Assembly (NCBI RefSeq): GCF_016924755.1
Contig: NZ_JAFFJX010000026.1
Location: 1-64,000 of the forward strand
Direction: 5' to 3'
Source of the DNA: Longitalea arenae
Lineage (GTDB): Bacteria > Bacteroidota > Bacteroidia > Chitinophagales > Chitinophagaceae
Length of the DNA stretch: 64,000 nt
A model generated the notes under the pieces. It ran no database searches, was not told where the DNA came from, and saw nothing but the letters and a program-made list of their open reading frames with translations. The position numbers and the translations under genes are program-made. Position 1 is the first letter of the stretch; every line of letters begins with the position of its first letter. Shown here piece after piece: positions 36,639-46,215 of this stretch.

Positions 36639-37704
36639 TGCTCCGTTGCTGCGGCCTTTCCGCATATTATTGTTCCCTTTTTCCCTGTTATATGGCGCAG
36701 CGATTTGGATACGTAACCGATTGTATGACAAAGGTATCCTCAGATCTACCGGGTTTAACCTGCCCATCATCTGCATCGGCAACCTCTCTGTAGGCGGTAC
36801 CGGTAAATCGCCCATGGTCGAATGGCTGGTAAAATACTTGCATAGTGAAATGAAGGTGGCTGTATTAAGCCGGGGCTATAAACGCCGCACCAGGGGGTAT
36901 GCACTCGCTGGTGAAAATACAACTGCCCTTGATATTGGAGATGAACCTATGCAATTCCATATTAAATTTCCGGATGTAGCAGTAGCCGTGGGCGAAGAAC
37001 GGATCGTGGCGGTTCCGCAATTATTGCACGACCGGCCCGACACAAAGGTCATTATCCTGGATGATGCTTTTCAGCACCGCTCCATTAAAGCAGGGCTGAA
37101 CATCGTACTATCGAATTATGATAATTTGTTCACCCGCGACTGGACCTTGCCTACAGGCGACCTGCGCGATGAACGGAGATCCTATAAACGGGCAGATGTG
37201 ATTGTTGTTACCAAATGCCCCGCCGGTTTGCCGGTAGAAGAAAAAGAAGCCATTAAACGGGAAATAAAACCGCTGCCGCACCAGCAGGTGTTTTTCTCCA
37301 CCATCCGGTATGGATTTCCTTACCACATTATCAGTAAAAAAGAAATTTCCCTGAGTACAAGCACTGAAGTATTATTGGTAAGCGGTATTGCAAATCCGCT
37401 GCCCCTGAAAAAATATTTGCAGGATGCTACAAAAACCTACTATGAAATATTGTACAGCGATCATCATATCTTTTCCATCGACGACTGGAAGGATATCGTA
37501 AACCGGTTCAAGAACATCCCCACCCAAAATAAAATCATACTTACTACTGAAAAAGATGCCGTTCGCCTGATAAAGTTTGGACAGACCTTGCAAGATTACC
37601 CCGTATATGTAATTCCGATCGAGATCCAATTCCTTTTTAATGAGGGGCATCAGTTTACTGATATAATCAGTAAATTCATTACTGAATTCAGTATCACGAA
37701 TTAA
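36628..37704 (+). CDS. lpxK: tetraacyldisaccharide 4'-kinase
   Basis: 358 aa. Phosphorylates the 4' position of the lipid A precursor at the inner membrane. A hydrophobic N-terminal segment (FRILLFPFSLLYGAAIWI) anchors it; the P-loop is CIGNLSVGGTGKSPMVEWL (about 48-66), followed by LSRGYKRRTRGY, GDEPMQFH and the Mg2+/active-site LDDAFQHRSI. LPTGDLRDE is also conserved. Start overlaps the previous gene by 11 bp; rnr follows after 9 bp. Confidence 0.95.
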   Translation: MNFNAPLLRPFRILLFPFSLLYGAAIWIRNRLYDKGILRSTGFNLPIICIGNLSVGGTGKSPMVEWLVKYLHSEMKVAVLSRGYKRRTRGYALAGENTTALDIGDEPMQFHIKFPDVAVAVGEERIVAVPQLLHDRPDTKVIILDDAFQHRSIKAGLNIVLSNYDNLFTRDWTLPTGDLRDERRSYKRADVIVVTKCPAGLPVEEKEAIKREIKPLPHQQVFFSTIRYGFPYHIISKKEISLSTSTEVLLVSGIANPLPLKKYLQDATKTYYEILYSDHHIFSIDDWKDIVNRFKNIPTQNKIILTTEKDAVRLIKFGQTLQDYPVYVIPIEIQFLFNEGHQFTDIISKFITEFSITN

Positions 37705-37713
37705 AATGTTTGA

Positions 37714-39753
37714 ATGAGCAGAAAACAAGCCAAGAAGAAAAAGAAAAAAGGAGCTGCTGAGCCACATACGCTCAAAGGTGTTTTAGATATTACCCGCTCA
37801 GGCATCGGGTATGTAGTTGTTGAAAATCTTCCCAGTGACATACTCGTGCGGCCTGCGGATTTTAATACTGCGTTACATGGCGATACCGTGCGCGTTCGCG
37901 TACTCGGCGGCTCCGGTAAAAAAAGCGGCCGCCAGCAGGGACAGATCGTTGACGTATTGCAGCGTAAACAAACGGAATTCCTCGGAAAACTGGAAATAGG
38001 CAAGACTGCCGCTTTTTTCGCCGCAGATACCGAAAAGCCCATGCCCGATATTTTCATTCCCGAATCGGCATTGAATGGCGCTAAAGACGGTGACCGCGTA
38101 ATTGTACGCATCACCGAATGGGAAAAGCAAAAGAAACCTGTAGGTACTGTTGTACAGGTAATGGAGCCGGGTAACGAAGGTGATATGGCCATGAAAGAGA
38201 TCCTCATGGAAAACGGCTTTCCCTTATTTTTCCCGGAGAATGTTTTGGAAGAAGCAGAACGTATTCCCGATACTATTTCACCCGACGAGATCAATAAAAG
38301 AAGAGATTGCCGCGACGTGTTGACATTCACCATCGACCCGGTGGATGCGAAGGATTTTGATGATGCCCTTAGTATTCGGTTGCTGAAGAACGGTATTTAT
38401 GAAATAGGCGTGCATATTGCCGACGTAAGCCATTATGTAGAGCCCGATTCAGCGCTTGACAAAGAAGCCTATGACCGCGCTACATCCGTATACCTGCCCG
38501 ACCGTGTAGCACCCATGCTGCCCGAACGCATCTCGAATGAATTGTGTTCTTTACGGCCGCGCGAAGACAAGCTTACATTCTCAGCGATCTTTCAGATAAC
38601 CGATACCGGCGAAGTAAAACAATACTGGCTGGGCAGAACGGTGATCCATTCCAATCACCGCTTCACGTATGAAGAAGTGCAGGAGATCATTGAAAAAGGC
38701 GAGGGCTTGTACCTCGATGAAATATTGCTGTTGAATAAACTGGCGCAGGGCTTTAGGGCCAAACGTTTCAAGAAAGGCGCCATCAATTTTTCTTCACAGG
38801 AAGTGCGCTTCAAGCTCGATGAATCAGGAAAGCCAATTGGCATCATGGTCAAGGAAAGCAAGGAAGCCCATCAACTGATCGAAGAGTTCATGCTGCTGGC
38901 CAACCGCGTGGTGGCAGAAAACGTAGGTAAGGTAAAGGTCAATAAAAAGGACCTGCCCTTCCCATACCGGGTACACGATACGCCCGATGAAATGAAACTC
39001 CTGCCCTTTGTTGAATTTGCCAAGAAATACGGACATACCTTCGATACCAAAACACCGGAGGGAATTGCTGCTTCCTTTAACCAGATGCTGCTCGACGTAC
39101 AGGGTAAACCCGAACAGCATGTGCTGGAACAGCTGGGGATTCGCACCATGGCGAAAGCCATTTATACCACGGAGAATATTGGTCACTATGGACTGGGCTT
39201 TAAACACTATTGCCATTTTACCTCTCCGATCCGCCGTTATCCCGATGTGATGGTGCACCGGATCTTACAGGAAGTGATAGATGGTGATCCCGAGCCGCAG
39301 AAAAAGCTGGAATCGAAATGTAAACACTGCAGTGAAAAGGAACGCGCCGCTATGGAAGCGGAACGCGCTGCCAATAAATACAAGCAGGTGGAATATATGA
39401 AAGAATTCCTGGGGGAAGAATTTGAAGGGGTGATCAGCGGGGTGGCTTCTTTTGGTTTCTGGGTAGAGACCATCGAGCACAAGTGTGAAGGATTGGTAAG
39501 CATTAATAGTCTGCTCGAATACGACGATTTCCGCCATGTAGAAAGCGACTACAGTTTGGTTGGTTTGCGCAGCGGCCGCAAATTTGCGATGGGCGATAAA
39601 GTGCGCATAAAAGTAGTGGCGGCCAACCTTACCAAACGCCAGCTGGATTATGAGTGGGTGATCACTGCCAGTATGAAAGAAGAGACCGGCAGCGCTAAAA
39701 AGCCTGGAGCCAGAAAAAATGTTCCTGCTAAAAAGAAAGGAAGCAAAAAATGA
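37714..39753 (+). CDS. rnr: ribonuclease R
   Basis: 679 aa. 3'-5' exoribonuclease that degrades structured RNA. Lysine-rich N-terminus, cold-shock domains (about 15-170), then the RNB domain with the Mg2+ aspartates in FTIDPVDAKDFDDALS and the HFTSPIRRYPDVMVHR block, and a C-terminal S1 domain (FEGVISGVASFGFWVE … VGDKVRIKV-like) ending in a lysine-rich tail. In E. coli the equivalent is VacB. Last gene of the overlapping bioD-lpxK cluster, 9 bp after lpxK. Confidence 0.95.
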   Translation: MSRKQAKKKKKKGAAEPHTLKGVLDITRSGIGYVVVENLPSDILVRPADFNTALHGDTVRVRVLGGSGKKSGRQQGQIVDVLQRKQTEFLGKLEIGKTAAFFAADTEKPMPDIFIPESALNGAKDGDRVIVRITEWEKQKKPVGTVVQVMEPGNEGDMAMKEILMENGFPLFFPENVLEEAERIPDTISPDEINKRRDCRDVLTFTIDPVDAKDFDDALSIRLLKNGIYEIGVHIADVSHYVEPDSALDKEAYDRATSVYLPDRVAPMLPERISNELCSLRPREDKLTFSAIFQITDTGEVKQYWLGRTVIHSNHRFTYEEVQEIIEKGEGLYLDEILLLNKLAQGFRAKRFKKGAINFSSQEVRFKLDESGKPIGIMVKESKEAHQLIEEFMLLANRVVAENVGKVKVNKKDLPFPYRVHDTPDEMKLLPFVEFAKKYGHTFDTKTPEGIAASFNQMLLDVQGKPEQHVLEQLGIRTMAKAIYTTENIGHYGLGFKHYCHFTSPIRRYPDVMVHRILQEVIDGDPEPQKKLESKCKHCSEKERAAMEAERAANKYKQVEYMKEFLGEEFEGVISGVASFGFWVETIEHKCEGLVSINSLLEYDDFRHVESDYSLVGLRSGRKFAMGDKVRIKVVAANLTKRQLDYEWVITASMKEETGSAKKPGARKNVPAKKKGSKK

Positions 39754-39754
39754 T

Positions 39755-39870
39755 TTCTGATTTTTGATGTCGGGATTTCGAGGTTTGTTGCGCCTTCAAC
39801 CTTTCAATAATTTTGAAATCCCAAAATCTCTAAATCTCAAAATCCCGAAATCCCGAGATCTCTAAATCAA
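39755..39870. repeat. inverted octamer array, words GATTTCGG and AAATCCCA
   Basis: Left arm ATTTCTGATTTTTGATGTCGG-like (39757-39785) and right arm AAATCCCAAAATCTCTAAATC-like (39813-39868). It fills the gap after rnr and can fold as a hairpin, possibly acting as the operon's 3' end. Confidence 0.8.
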
Positions 39871-39889
39871 AGCCGTATTCTATCAATAT

Positions 39890-40855
39890 ATGCAAAGCTT
39901 TCAAGATCTATCCAAACAGTTCACTGAGTATTTCAACGTTCGGCATTTTCCCAACGAACCCGCCAGTTTATATGATGCCGACGAATATTTCCTGAGCCTT
40001 GGTGGAAAGCGCGTGAGGCCGGTAATGTGTTTAATGGGCAATGAATTATTTGATGAGATCAACAAAGACGCCTGGCCGGTAGCCACCGCAATTGAACTGT
40101 TCCACAATTTCACCCTCATTCACGACGACATTATGGATAAGGCGCCATTGCGCCGGAATCAGCCAACCGTTCATGCTAAATATGGCGAGTCAACCGCCCT
40201 GCTTGCAGGGGATGTAATGCTTATTGTAGCATATGATCATCTGAACAAGATCAGCACCGATTACCTGCATAAAGTGATCAGGTTATTCAACCAAACTGCC
40301 AAAGAGGTTTGCGAAGGCCAGCAGCTGGATATGGATTTTGAAAAGCAGGAACAGGTGAAAATGGATGCTTATATCCGTATGATAGAATTGAAGACCTCCG
40401 TTCTGCTTGCCGCCAGCTTGCGCCTGGGCGCTATTTTAGGCGGGGCCGGACAAAGCAACCAGGAACACCTCTACGCTTTTGGCCGCAACCTGGGCATTGC
40501 GTTTCAGATACAGGACGATTACCTCGACGCTTATGGCGATCCTGCCAAGTTTGGTAAGCAACCCGGTGGCGATATTATGGCCAATAAAAAAACCTTTTTA
40601 ATGATCAAAGCCATGGAGTCGGCAAACCCGGCGCAGTTAAAGGAATTGAAGCGGCTGATGCAGGAAAACCCTGACGATAAAGTGGCCAGGGTATTATCGG
40701 TTTTTGATGATTGTGGGGTTAATAAATGGGCCGCTGATCTGAAGGAAAAATATATTGCCGAAGCATTTGAGCACCTGGAAGAAATAGCGGTGGTGTCTAC
40801 CCGCAAAGAGCCATTGCGCCAGTTGGCGCATTTCCTCGTTCAAAGAGAACACTAA
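39890..40855 (+). CDS. polyprenyl diphosphate synthase
   Basis: 321 aa. Trans-prenyltransferase that builds linear isoprenoid diphosphates. First aspartate-rich motif HDDIMD (in LIHDDIMDKAPLRRNQPTVH), second FQIQDDYLDAYGD, plus GGKRVRPVM and KKTFLMIKA. Chain length cannot be read with certainty; the residues before the first motif (ATAIELFHNFTLIHDD) with phenylalanine at the fifth position upstream suggest a short to medium product such as FPP/GGPP. Flanked by arrays on both sides. Confidence 0.92.
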   Translation: MQSFQDLSKQFTEYFNVRHFPNEPASLYDADEYFLSLGGKRVRPVMCLMGNELFDEINKDAWPVATAIELFHNFTLIHDDIMDKAPLRRNQPTVHAKYGESTALLAGDVMLIVAYDHLNKISTDYLHKVIRLFNQTAKEVCEGQQLDMDFEKQEQVKMDAYIRMIELKTSVLLAASLRLGAILGGAGQSNQEHLYAFGRNLGIAFQIQDDYLDAYGDPAKFGKQPGGDIMANKKTFLMIKAMESANPAQLKELKRLMQENPDDKVARVLSVFDDCGVNKWAADLKEKYIAEAFEHLEEIAVVSTRKEPLRQLAHFLVQREH

Positions 40856-40861
40856 CGCGAA

Positions 40862-41030
40862 GGCAATTTCTGATTTAGAGATTGCTGATTTTGAGATTTA
40901 ATGGTTCAGCGTTCCGATAAATCTCAAAATCTCAAAATCCCGAAATCAGAAATCCCGAAATCAGAAATCCCGAAATCAGAAATCCCGAAATCAGAAATCC
41001 CGAAATCAGAAATCGCAAAATCAGAAATCA
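40862..41030. repeat. inverted array with 15-bp tandem repeats (CCCGAAATCAGAAAT)
   Basis: Left arm ATTTCTGATTTAGAGATTGC at 40866-40895, right arm AAATCTCAAAATCTCAAAATC at 40919-40938, then five exact 15-bp copies of CCCGAAATCAGAAAT (40939-41013) and one variant (41014-41028). The 15-bp unit is 8 + 7. Exact copies suggest recent slippage. Confidence 0.9.
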
Positions 41031-41093
41031 AAGATCCCCGATGGTATTTTTAGAGAATTTGCATAATTTTCCCCGCTTAAAAACCCCGTCAGC

Positions 41094-42863
41094 ATGCCAA
41101 ATTCTCTGTTTCGCACTAAAAAGATAGAATCGATCTTAAAAGAAGGAAGTGATGAGGGACATGGAACCGGGCTAAAGCGGGTGTTGAATGTACGTGATCT
41201 TACCTTTTTTGGCATTGCAGCCATCATTGGCGCAGGCAGCTTCAGCAGTTTAGGCGATGCCTGTTTTAAAGGTGGTCCCGGCGTGGTAGTATTGTTCATC
41301 ATGTGCGGGATTGCCTGTGCGTTTACAGCTTTTTGTTATTCAGAATTTGCCAGCCGCATCCCTGTAGCGGGTAGCGCTTACACATATGCATATGCTTCCT
41401 TCGGCGAATTGTTTGCGTGGATCATCGGTTGGGCATTGATCATGGAGTATTCCATCGGGAACATTTATGTAGCTTTTTCCTGGAGCGATTATTTTACCTC
41501 TTTTCTGCACAAAATAAATGTACATATACCCGATTACCTGAGCTGCAGTTACCAGGAAGCGAAAAAAACATTTCTCAATTATGCGGCGCAGGCGCCAGCC
41601 GATCAGCTTGAATTTGTGAAGAACCAGGCCAATGCAGAACTATTAAATGCGTGGAATAACAGTCCGGTCCTGGGTTCCCTGAAGATCATCTTCGACCTGC
41701 CGGCGCTCATCATCAATATTCTCATTACCACCCTCGTATATATAGGTATAAAAGAATCGCGCAATTTCAGCAATGCCATGGTGGTGCTGAAACTGGCCGT
41801 GGTAGCGTTGGTGATCATTGTGGGCGCTTATTATATCGATCCGGCCAACTGGGTACCGGTTAACGAAGCCGGTACAAAATCATTCATGCCGAATGGTTTT
41901 GGCGGTGTAATGGCGGCCGTGTCGGGTGTATTCTTTGCTTATATTGGTTTCGATGCGGTAAGCGTACTTGCCGAGGAAAGTAAAAATCCGCAGCGCGACC
42001 TGCCCCGGGGTATGACCTATTCCCTGGTGATCTGCACCATAGTGTACATTCTGCTGGCCCTGGTACTGACCGGTGTGGTACATTACAAGCAATTTGAAAA
42101 TGTAGGCGATCCGCTTGCCAAGATCTTTGAAGTGAAAAATGTAGGCTGGATGCAATTACTGGTTTCCGTTTGTGCCGTAATAGCCATGACCAGTGTCTTA
42201 CTGGTCTTTCAAATGGGCCAACCCCGCATCTGGATGAGCATGAGCCGCGATGGATTATTACCGCCCGTATTCCAGCGCATTCATAAAAAATACAATACCC
42301 CTTCATTTTCTACCATTCTTACCGGTATGGTGGTAGGATTGCCTATATTATTTACCGATAAATCATTTGTGCTCGACTTTACCAGCATTGCCACCTTATT
42401 TGCGTTTGTACTTGTTTGTGGCGGTGTGTTGTTGATCCCCCGTAAAGAAAAAGTACCCGGACGGTTTAATATGCCTTACATCAATGCCCAGTTTATCTTT
42501 CCCTTGTTGATACTGGCTTCATTGACCGTTTTGACGGTATGGGCGCCGGGATATTTTACAGATATGTTCAATTTTGATTTCTCCGCTGATCCTGGCTATT
42601 CAGCCAATACGGTCAGTTTTATGGATCTGGCCACACCCAAAATTTCAGCGATCGTTTTCTGGATCGCCTGTATCATTTTAAGCTTGCTGGCCCTTGTTAA
42701 AAAGTATTCCTTGATCCCTTTAATGGGCGTTACGACATGTTTGTACCTGTTAACGGGAATGACAAAAAGCAATTGGGCCTGGTTCCTCGGCTGGCTCTTA
42801 TTGGGACTGGTTATTTATATTTTTTATGGTTATAGAAAAAGCAAACTCGCCCGTACCAAATAA
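41094..42863 (+). CDS. APC-superfamily amino acid permease (CAT type)
   Basis: 589 aa with about fourteen predicted spans. N-terminal GLKRVLNVRDLTFFGIAAIIGAGSFSSLG holds the G-x-G-I-like unwound helix of APC transporters; EFASRIPVAGSAYTYAYASFGE, YIGFDAVSVLAEESKNPQRDLPRG and the RIWMSMSRDGLLPPVFQ region fit the cationic amino acid transporter group (YfnA/CAT). A long loop of about 70 residues between spans 3 and 4 is unusual. Substrate not determined. Overlaps the next gene by 38 bp. Confidence 0.9.
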   Translation: MPNSLFRTKKIESILKEGSDEGHGTGLKRVLNVRDLTFFGIAAIIGAGSFSSLGDACFKGGPGVVVLFIMCGIACAFTAFCYSEFASRIPVAGSAYTYAYASFGELFAWIIGWALIMEYSIGNIYVAFSWSDYFTSFLHKINVHIPDYLSCSYQEAKKTFLNYAAQAPADQLEFVKNQANAELLNAWNNSPVLGSLKIIFDLPALIINILITTLVYIGIKESRNFSNAMVVLKLAVVALVIIVGAYYIDPANWVPVNEAGTKSFMPNGFGGVMAAVSGVFFAYIGFDAVSVLAEESKNPQRDLPRGMTYSLVICTIVYILLALVLTGVVHYKQFENVGDPLAKIFEVKNVGWMQLLVSVCAVIAMTSVLLVFQMGQPRIWMSMSRDGLLPPVFQRIHKKYNTPSFSTILTGMVVGLPILFTDKSFVLDFTSIATLFAFVLVCGGVLLIPRKEKVPGRFNMPYINAQFIFPLLILASLTVLTVWAPGYFTDMFNFDFSADPGYSANTVSFMDLATPKISAIVFWIACIILSLLALVKKYSLIPLMGVTTCLYLLTGMTKSNWAWFLGWLLLGLVIYIFYGYRKSKLARTK

Positions 42864-43494
42864 GGTACGCGCTGGATGGGATCAATTGACCGCTAAGTAC
42901 GCTGGCGGTCGCGATCTGGCTGACCGCTTTTTCCAGGAAATAGTCAAAAAATACACAAGCTCCCGGCGGCACTACCATAACCTGCAGCACATACAGGCTT
43001 TATTGGAATTTTGTGAAATCTATGCGGCTCAGTTGAATGACCGCGATGTGGTGGAATTTGCCATTTTTTACCATGATATCATTTACAACGTACTGCGAAA
43101 AGACAATGAATTGCGCAGTGCAGGCGTGGCGGTGAAGCGGTTAGAAGCGCTGAAGTTTCCTGCTGATAAAATGGAGCAGGTTAAAATATATATCGAAGCT
43201 ACCAAAACACATGCGCTTACTGTTTCGGTTACCCATCCCAGGGACCTGCAATTCTTCCTGGATTTCGATATGTCGATCCTCGCCGCTGATTTGGATCAGT
43301 ATGAAGCCTATGCCCGCCAGGTGCGCCGGGAATACCGCATATATCCAGATAACTTGTATTATCCCGGCCGCAAGCAATTCCTGCAATCATGTTTAGCAGC
43401 CGAACATATTTTTCAAACCGCCATTTTCCAGGAATTGTATGAGGCGAAGGCCAGAACAAATATGGCCCGGGAATTAGACAAGTATGGTTTGTAG
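42826..43494 (+). CDS. HD-domain-like predicted phosphohydrolase
   Basis: 222 aa. Metal-binding motifs of the HD superfamily: RRHYHNLQHI (about 47-56), FYHDIIYN (about 82-89) and a late aspartate in FFLDFDMSIL. Similar proteins are called 'predicted metal-dependent HD superfamily phosphohydrolase'; substrate unknown. The ATG at 42826 makes it overlap the permease by 38 bp, which is long for this window; a later start would remove part of the N-terminal helix only. Co-transcription with the permease is likely. Confidence 0.85.
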   Translation: MVIEKANSPVPNKVRAGWDQLTAKYAGGRDLADRFFQEIVKKYTSSRRHYHNLQHIQALLEFCEIYAAQLNDRDVVEFAIFYHDIIYNVLRKDNELRSAGVAVKRLEALKFPADKMEQVKIYIEATKTHALTVSVTHPRDLQFFLDFDMSILAADLDQYEAYARQVRREYRIYPDNLYYPGRKQFLQSCLAAEHIFQTAIFQELYEAKARTNMARELDKYGL

Positions 43495-43555
43495 TTTATG
43501 GTTTACGGTTTGTGGTTTATGGTTTTTTGTTTGTAGTTTATTGTTTGTGGTTTTC
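43495..43555. repeat. heptamer array, word GTTTATG/GTTTGTG
   Basis: About nine copies of GTTT(A/G)(T/C)G with a period of 7, beginning inside the stop codon of the HD gene. Confidence 0.8.
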
Positions 43556-43649
43556 ACAACTTTATGCCGTGAACTTTGAACTGTAAGCTGGTTTCTCACC
43601 CCTTTACCCATCCAATTATACAATCCTTCAGGTTTTATCCGCCTCCAGA

Positions 43650-44080
43650 TAACAGCAGGGCTACCTCAATAGCTACCACAGGGCTACGGCCTATCGAACA
43701 GTTAGCCACATGGTTACCGCACAGTTTTCCCAGGGCTATTTCACGGCCCACCTAAGCACTATCGAACTGCTATCCCAGAACTACCCAACGCTACCGGCTT
43801 ACCGCAGATTTACCCAATGCTACCGCGCGGCTACCTGAGGGCTACCGCAGGGCTACGGCCTACCGAACAGTTACGCACTTGCTACCGCACAGTTTTCCCA
43901 GGGCTATTCCACGGCCCATCTAAGCACTATTGAACTGCAATCCCAGAACTACCCAACGCTACCGGGCTAACGCAGATTTACCCACCGCTACCGCGCGGCT
44001 ACCTGAGGGCTGTCAGTTACCCGAGGACTACCGAACGGCAACTTAAAGCTACCCAAGTGCTACCTGGACTACCGCAGGAA
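43650..44080. repeat. 11-bp-period array with a 169-bp duplication
   Basis: Words such as CTACCGCGCGG, CTACCTGAGGG, CTACCGCAGGG and CTACGGCCTAC follow each other with a period of 11. The sequence from 43681 (GGGCTACGGCC) recurs at 43850 with about 90% identity over 169 bp. Two further copies of the short word trail off near 44030-44080. No ORF runs through with codon bias, so it is treated as non-coding. Confidence 0.8.
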
Positions 44081-44600
44081 TACACCAGTATCACCCCAGT
44101 GGCGGGTCAGATCCGATAATTTTTCACCGATATCAGGCAGGACTCTCATACATGTCACGAGGATGTCTCGTCCCTTTAAAGGAACGGCTTATATACGGGA
44201 GATATACGAGACATCTACGGAATATCTACGGGAAATCCCTGCAGCTGGTCCGGAACAAACCCGATCCAGATGTAGTACTGGGTATAGTACGAGACTAATG
44301 AAGCGATAGCAAGCAGAGCCCCGCAAAGTCGGAATATCGATAAGGCAGGGCCCGGAAAGGGCCAGCCAGGCAGGGATGTGAGAAAACTGACCCAGGCCGG
44401 AGTAAAGGCCGTTGAAGCGAGGAAAGGGTAACGGTAATGGCTCTTTTATGCCCTATCTGTCTAAGCATGTGGCGTTCCATGCGGTTATTGGAAAAACCGG
44501 CCAGGGTGGGGCAAGGCTGTTCAGGTAGGAATGAGAAAACTGAGCAGGTTGGGGTCAAATGATCAAAAAAGGTGTGTGATCGGTGCTTATGGCTTCCTTT
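44081..44600. other. non-coding remainder of the 1.18-kb gene desert
   Basis: Contains ATATACGAGACATCTACGGA-type units with a period near 11 (44190-44235), a GGCCC/GGGCC hairpin near 44349-44363, and two related 60-bp segments centred on TGAGAAAACTGAnCAGG at 44378 and 44532. No protein with normal codon use, no tRNA and no known ncRNA was recognised. Confidence 0.5.
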
Positions 44601-44608
44601 TCCAACCG

Positions 44609-44616
44609 TACCTTTG
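44609..44616 (+). promoter_or_regulatory. -7 box of the DUF2027-Smr gene
   Basis: TACCTTTG, exact TAnnTTTG; TTA replaces TTG at the -33 position with 19-nt spacing. Leader about 50 nt. Confidence 0.45.
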
Positions 44617-44673
44617 CAGCTGATAAAAATTAAAACAGCAATATGCTGTGATTTAGCAATCAAATAATTATCC

Positions 44674-45702
44674 ATGAAATTTGAGGTCGGCGATAAGGTT
44701 GTGGTCATTCAGACCAATGAAGAAGGGGAGGTGATTGATATTATTAATAATAAAATGGTTATGATAGACGTGCGGGGTGTGAAATTTCCCGCCTACGTTG
44801 ATCAGTTGGATTTTCCATACTTTAAGCGGTTTACGGAGAAAAAGCTTTTCCCGCCCAAAAAAGAGAAAAAGTTCGTTGACGATGTGCCGCGGGAAAAGAA
44901 AAAGATCACCCAGCGGGTGGTGGATGGTGTCTGGATCACCTTCATTCCCGTGACCGTAAATGATGAATTTGGCGACGATATTGTGACCGAGCTAAAAGTT
45001 CACCTGGTTAACCGGACTGAACAGGGCTATAAATTCACGTATAAACTCACCTATTTTGGCAATACTGATTTTGAGTTGGTGAACCAGATCCATGCATTTG
45101 AAGATTTCTACCTGCATGATGTGCCGTTTGAGAATTTGAATGACAGTCCGGTGTTTTGGTTCGAATTTTCCCTGGCTACGCCTGATAAGAACAAGGCTGA
45201 ATATTTTGAGGCTTCCGTTAAGTTGAAGCCAAAGCAGGTGTTCAATCGCATCGAAGAGGTGCGGCAAAAAGGAGAAGCTACTTTTTCCTATAAGCTGTTC
45301 GAAGAGTACCCACCGCGGCCGTATGAGGATAAACCAGCAGGACTTGACCTTTCGGGTCTGTCGAAAGCCGGTTTTAAGATCTATGATGCTTCCAAAGTGC
45401 GGCAACACCTGGAGCCCGCGAAACAGGAGCTTGACCTGCATATTGAAAAGCTTACACCTGCCTGGGAGTCGATGAGCAACCTGGAAATATTATCATTACA
45501 GTTGAAAACCTTTGAAAAGTATTTCGATCTGGCGATAGCGCACCACCAGCCCTGGCTGATCGTGATCCATGGCGTGGGCAGTGGTAAACTTCGTGACGAA
45601 ATACATGAAGTGCTGCGCTTGCGTAAAGAGGTCAAGAGCTTTGCCAATCGCTATCATCCCGCCTATGGGTATGGGGCTACGGAGATCTATTTTCAATATT
45701 AA
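44674..45702 (+). CDS. DUF2027 and Smr-domain protein (MutS2-related)
   Basis: 342 aa. N-terminal KOW/Tudor-like strand set (KFEVGDKVVVIQTNEEGEVIDI), a linker rich in lysine and proline, a DUF2027 central part (about 85-210, VWITFIPVTVNDEFGDDIVTELKVHLVN), and a C-terminal Smr domain (about 250-342) with LDLHIEKL and VIHGVGSGKLRDEI, the motif of a nicking nuclease or RNA-binding domain. There is no MutS ATPase. Role unknown; Smr domains act in DNA repair or ribosome rescue. Single gene with its own -7 box. Confidence 0.88.
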   Translation: MKFEVGDKVVVIQTNEEGEVIDIINNKMVMIDVRGVKFPAYVDQLDFPYFKRFTEKKLFPPKKEKKFVDDVPREKKKITQRVVDGVWITFIPVTVNDEFGDDIVTELKVHLVNRTEQGYKFTYKLTYFGNTDFELVNQIHAFEDFYLHDVPFENLNDSPVFWFEFSLATPDKNKAEYFEASVKLKPKQVFNRIEEVRQKGEATFSYKLFEEYPPRPYEDKPAGLDLSGLSKAGFKIYDASKVRQHLEPAKQELDLHIEKLTPAWESMSNLEILSLQLKTFEKYFDLAIAHHQPWLIVIHGVGSGKLRDEIHEVLRLRKEVKSFANRYHPAYGYGATEIYFQY

Positions 45703-45711
45703 TACAGCGTT

Positions 45712-46215
45712 GCCGGTTGCCGGTTACCGGTTACCAGTCGCCGGTTACCAGTTTCCGGTTACCGGTTACCAGTCGCCGGGTGTCAGTTACCAGTTACCGG
45801 TTGCAGTGTTATGGAGTTCCAGGTTTCAGGTTGCAAGTTACAGGGCGGTTTCCGGTTACCAGTTTCCGGTTACCGGTTACCAGTTTCCGAGTGCCAGTTA
45901 CCAGTCGCCAGTCGCCGGTTATCGGTTACCGGTTACCAGTTGCCGGTTACCAGTTGCCGGTTGCCGGTTACCAGTTACCAGTTACCGGTTACCAGTCGCC
46001 GGGTGTCAGTTACCAGTTACCGGTTGCAGTATTATGGAGTTCCAGGTTTCAGGTTGCAAGTTACAGGGCGGTTGCCGGTTACCAGTTTCCGGTTACCAGT
46101 TACCGGTTACCGGTTACCAGTCGCCGGTTACCAGTTTCCGGTTACCAGTTGCCGGTTACCAGTTGCCGGTTACCAGTTGCCGGTTGCCAGTTGCCGGTTG
46201 CCGGGTGGCAGTTGA
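45712..46215. repeat. 500-bp heptamer array, words GTTACCG, GTTACCA, GTTGCCG
   Basis: About seventy degenerate units with a period of 7, interrupted twice by the same 58-bp segment (…ATGGAGTTCCAGGTTTCAGG…, at about 45810 and 46031, 222 bp apart). All three forward frames are open and encode PVTGYQL-like heptapeptides, but these are translations of the array and not genes. Confidence 0.92.

Noticed and set aside
40939-41028. Possible CRISPR or iteron array
   Set aside because: 15-bp copies are contiguous with no spacer; they are part of the GATTT/AAATC inverted array family and no replication gene is adjacent.
43650-44080. Coding repeat protein in the 11-bp array
   Set aside because: No long frame on either strand, 11 is not a multiple of 3, and stops occur in each frame.
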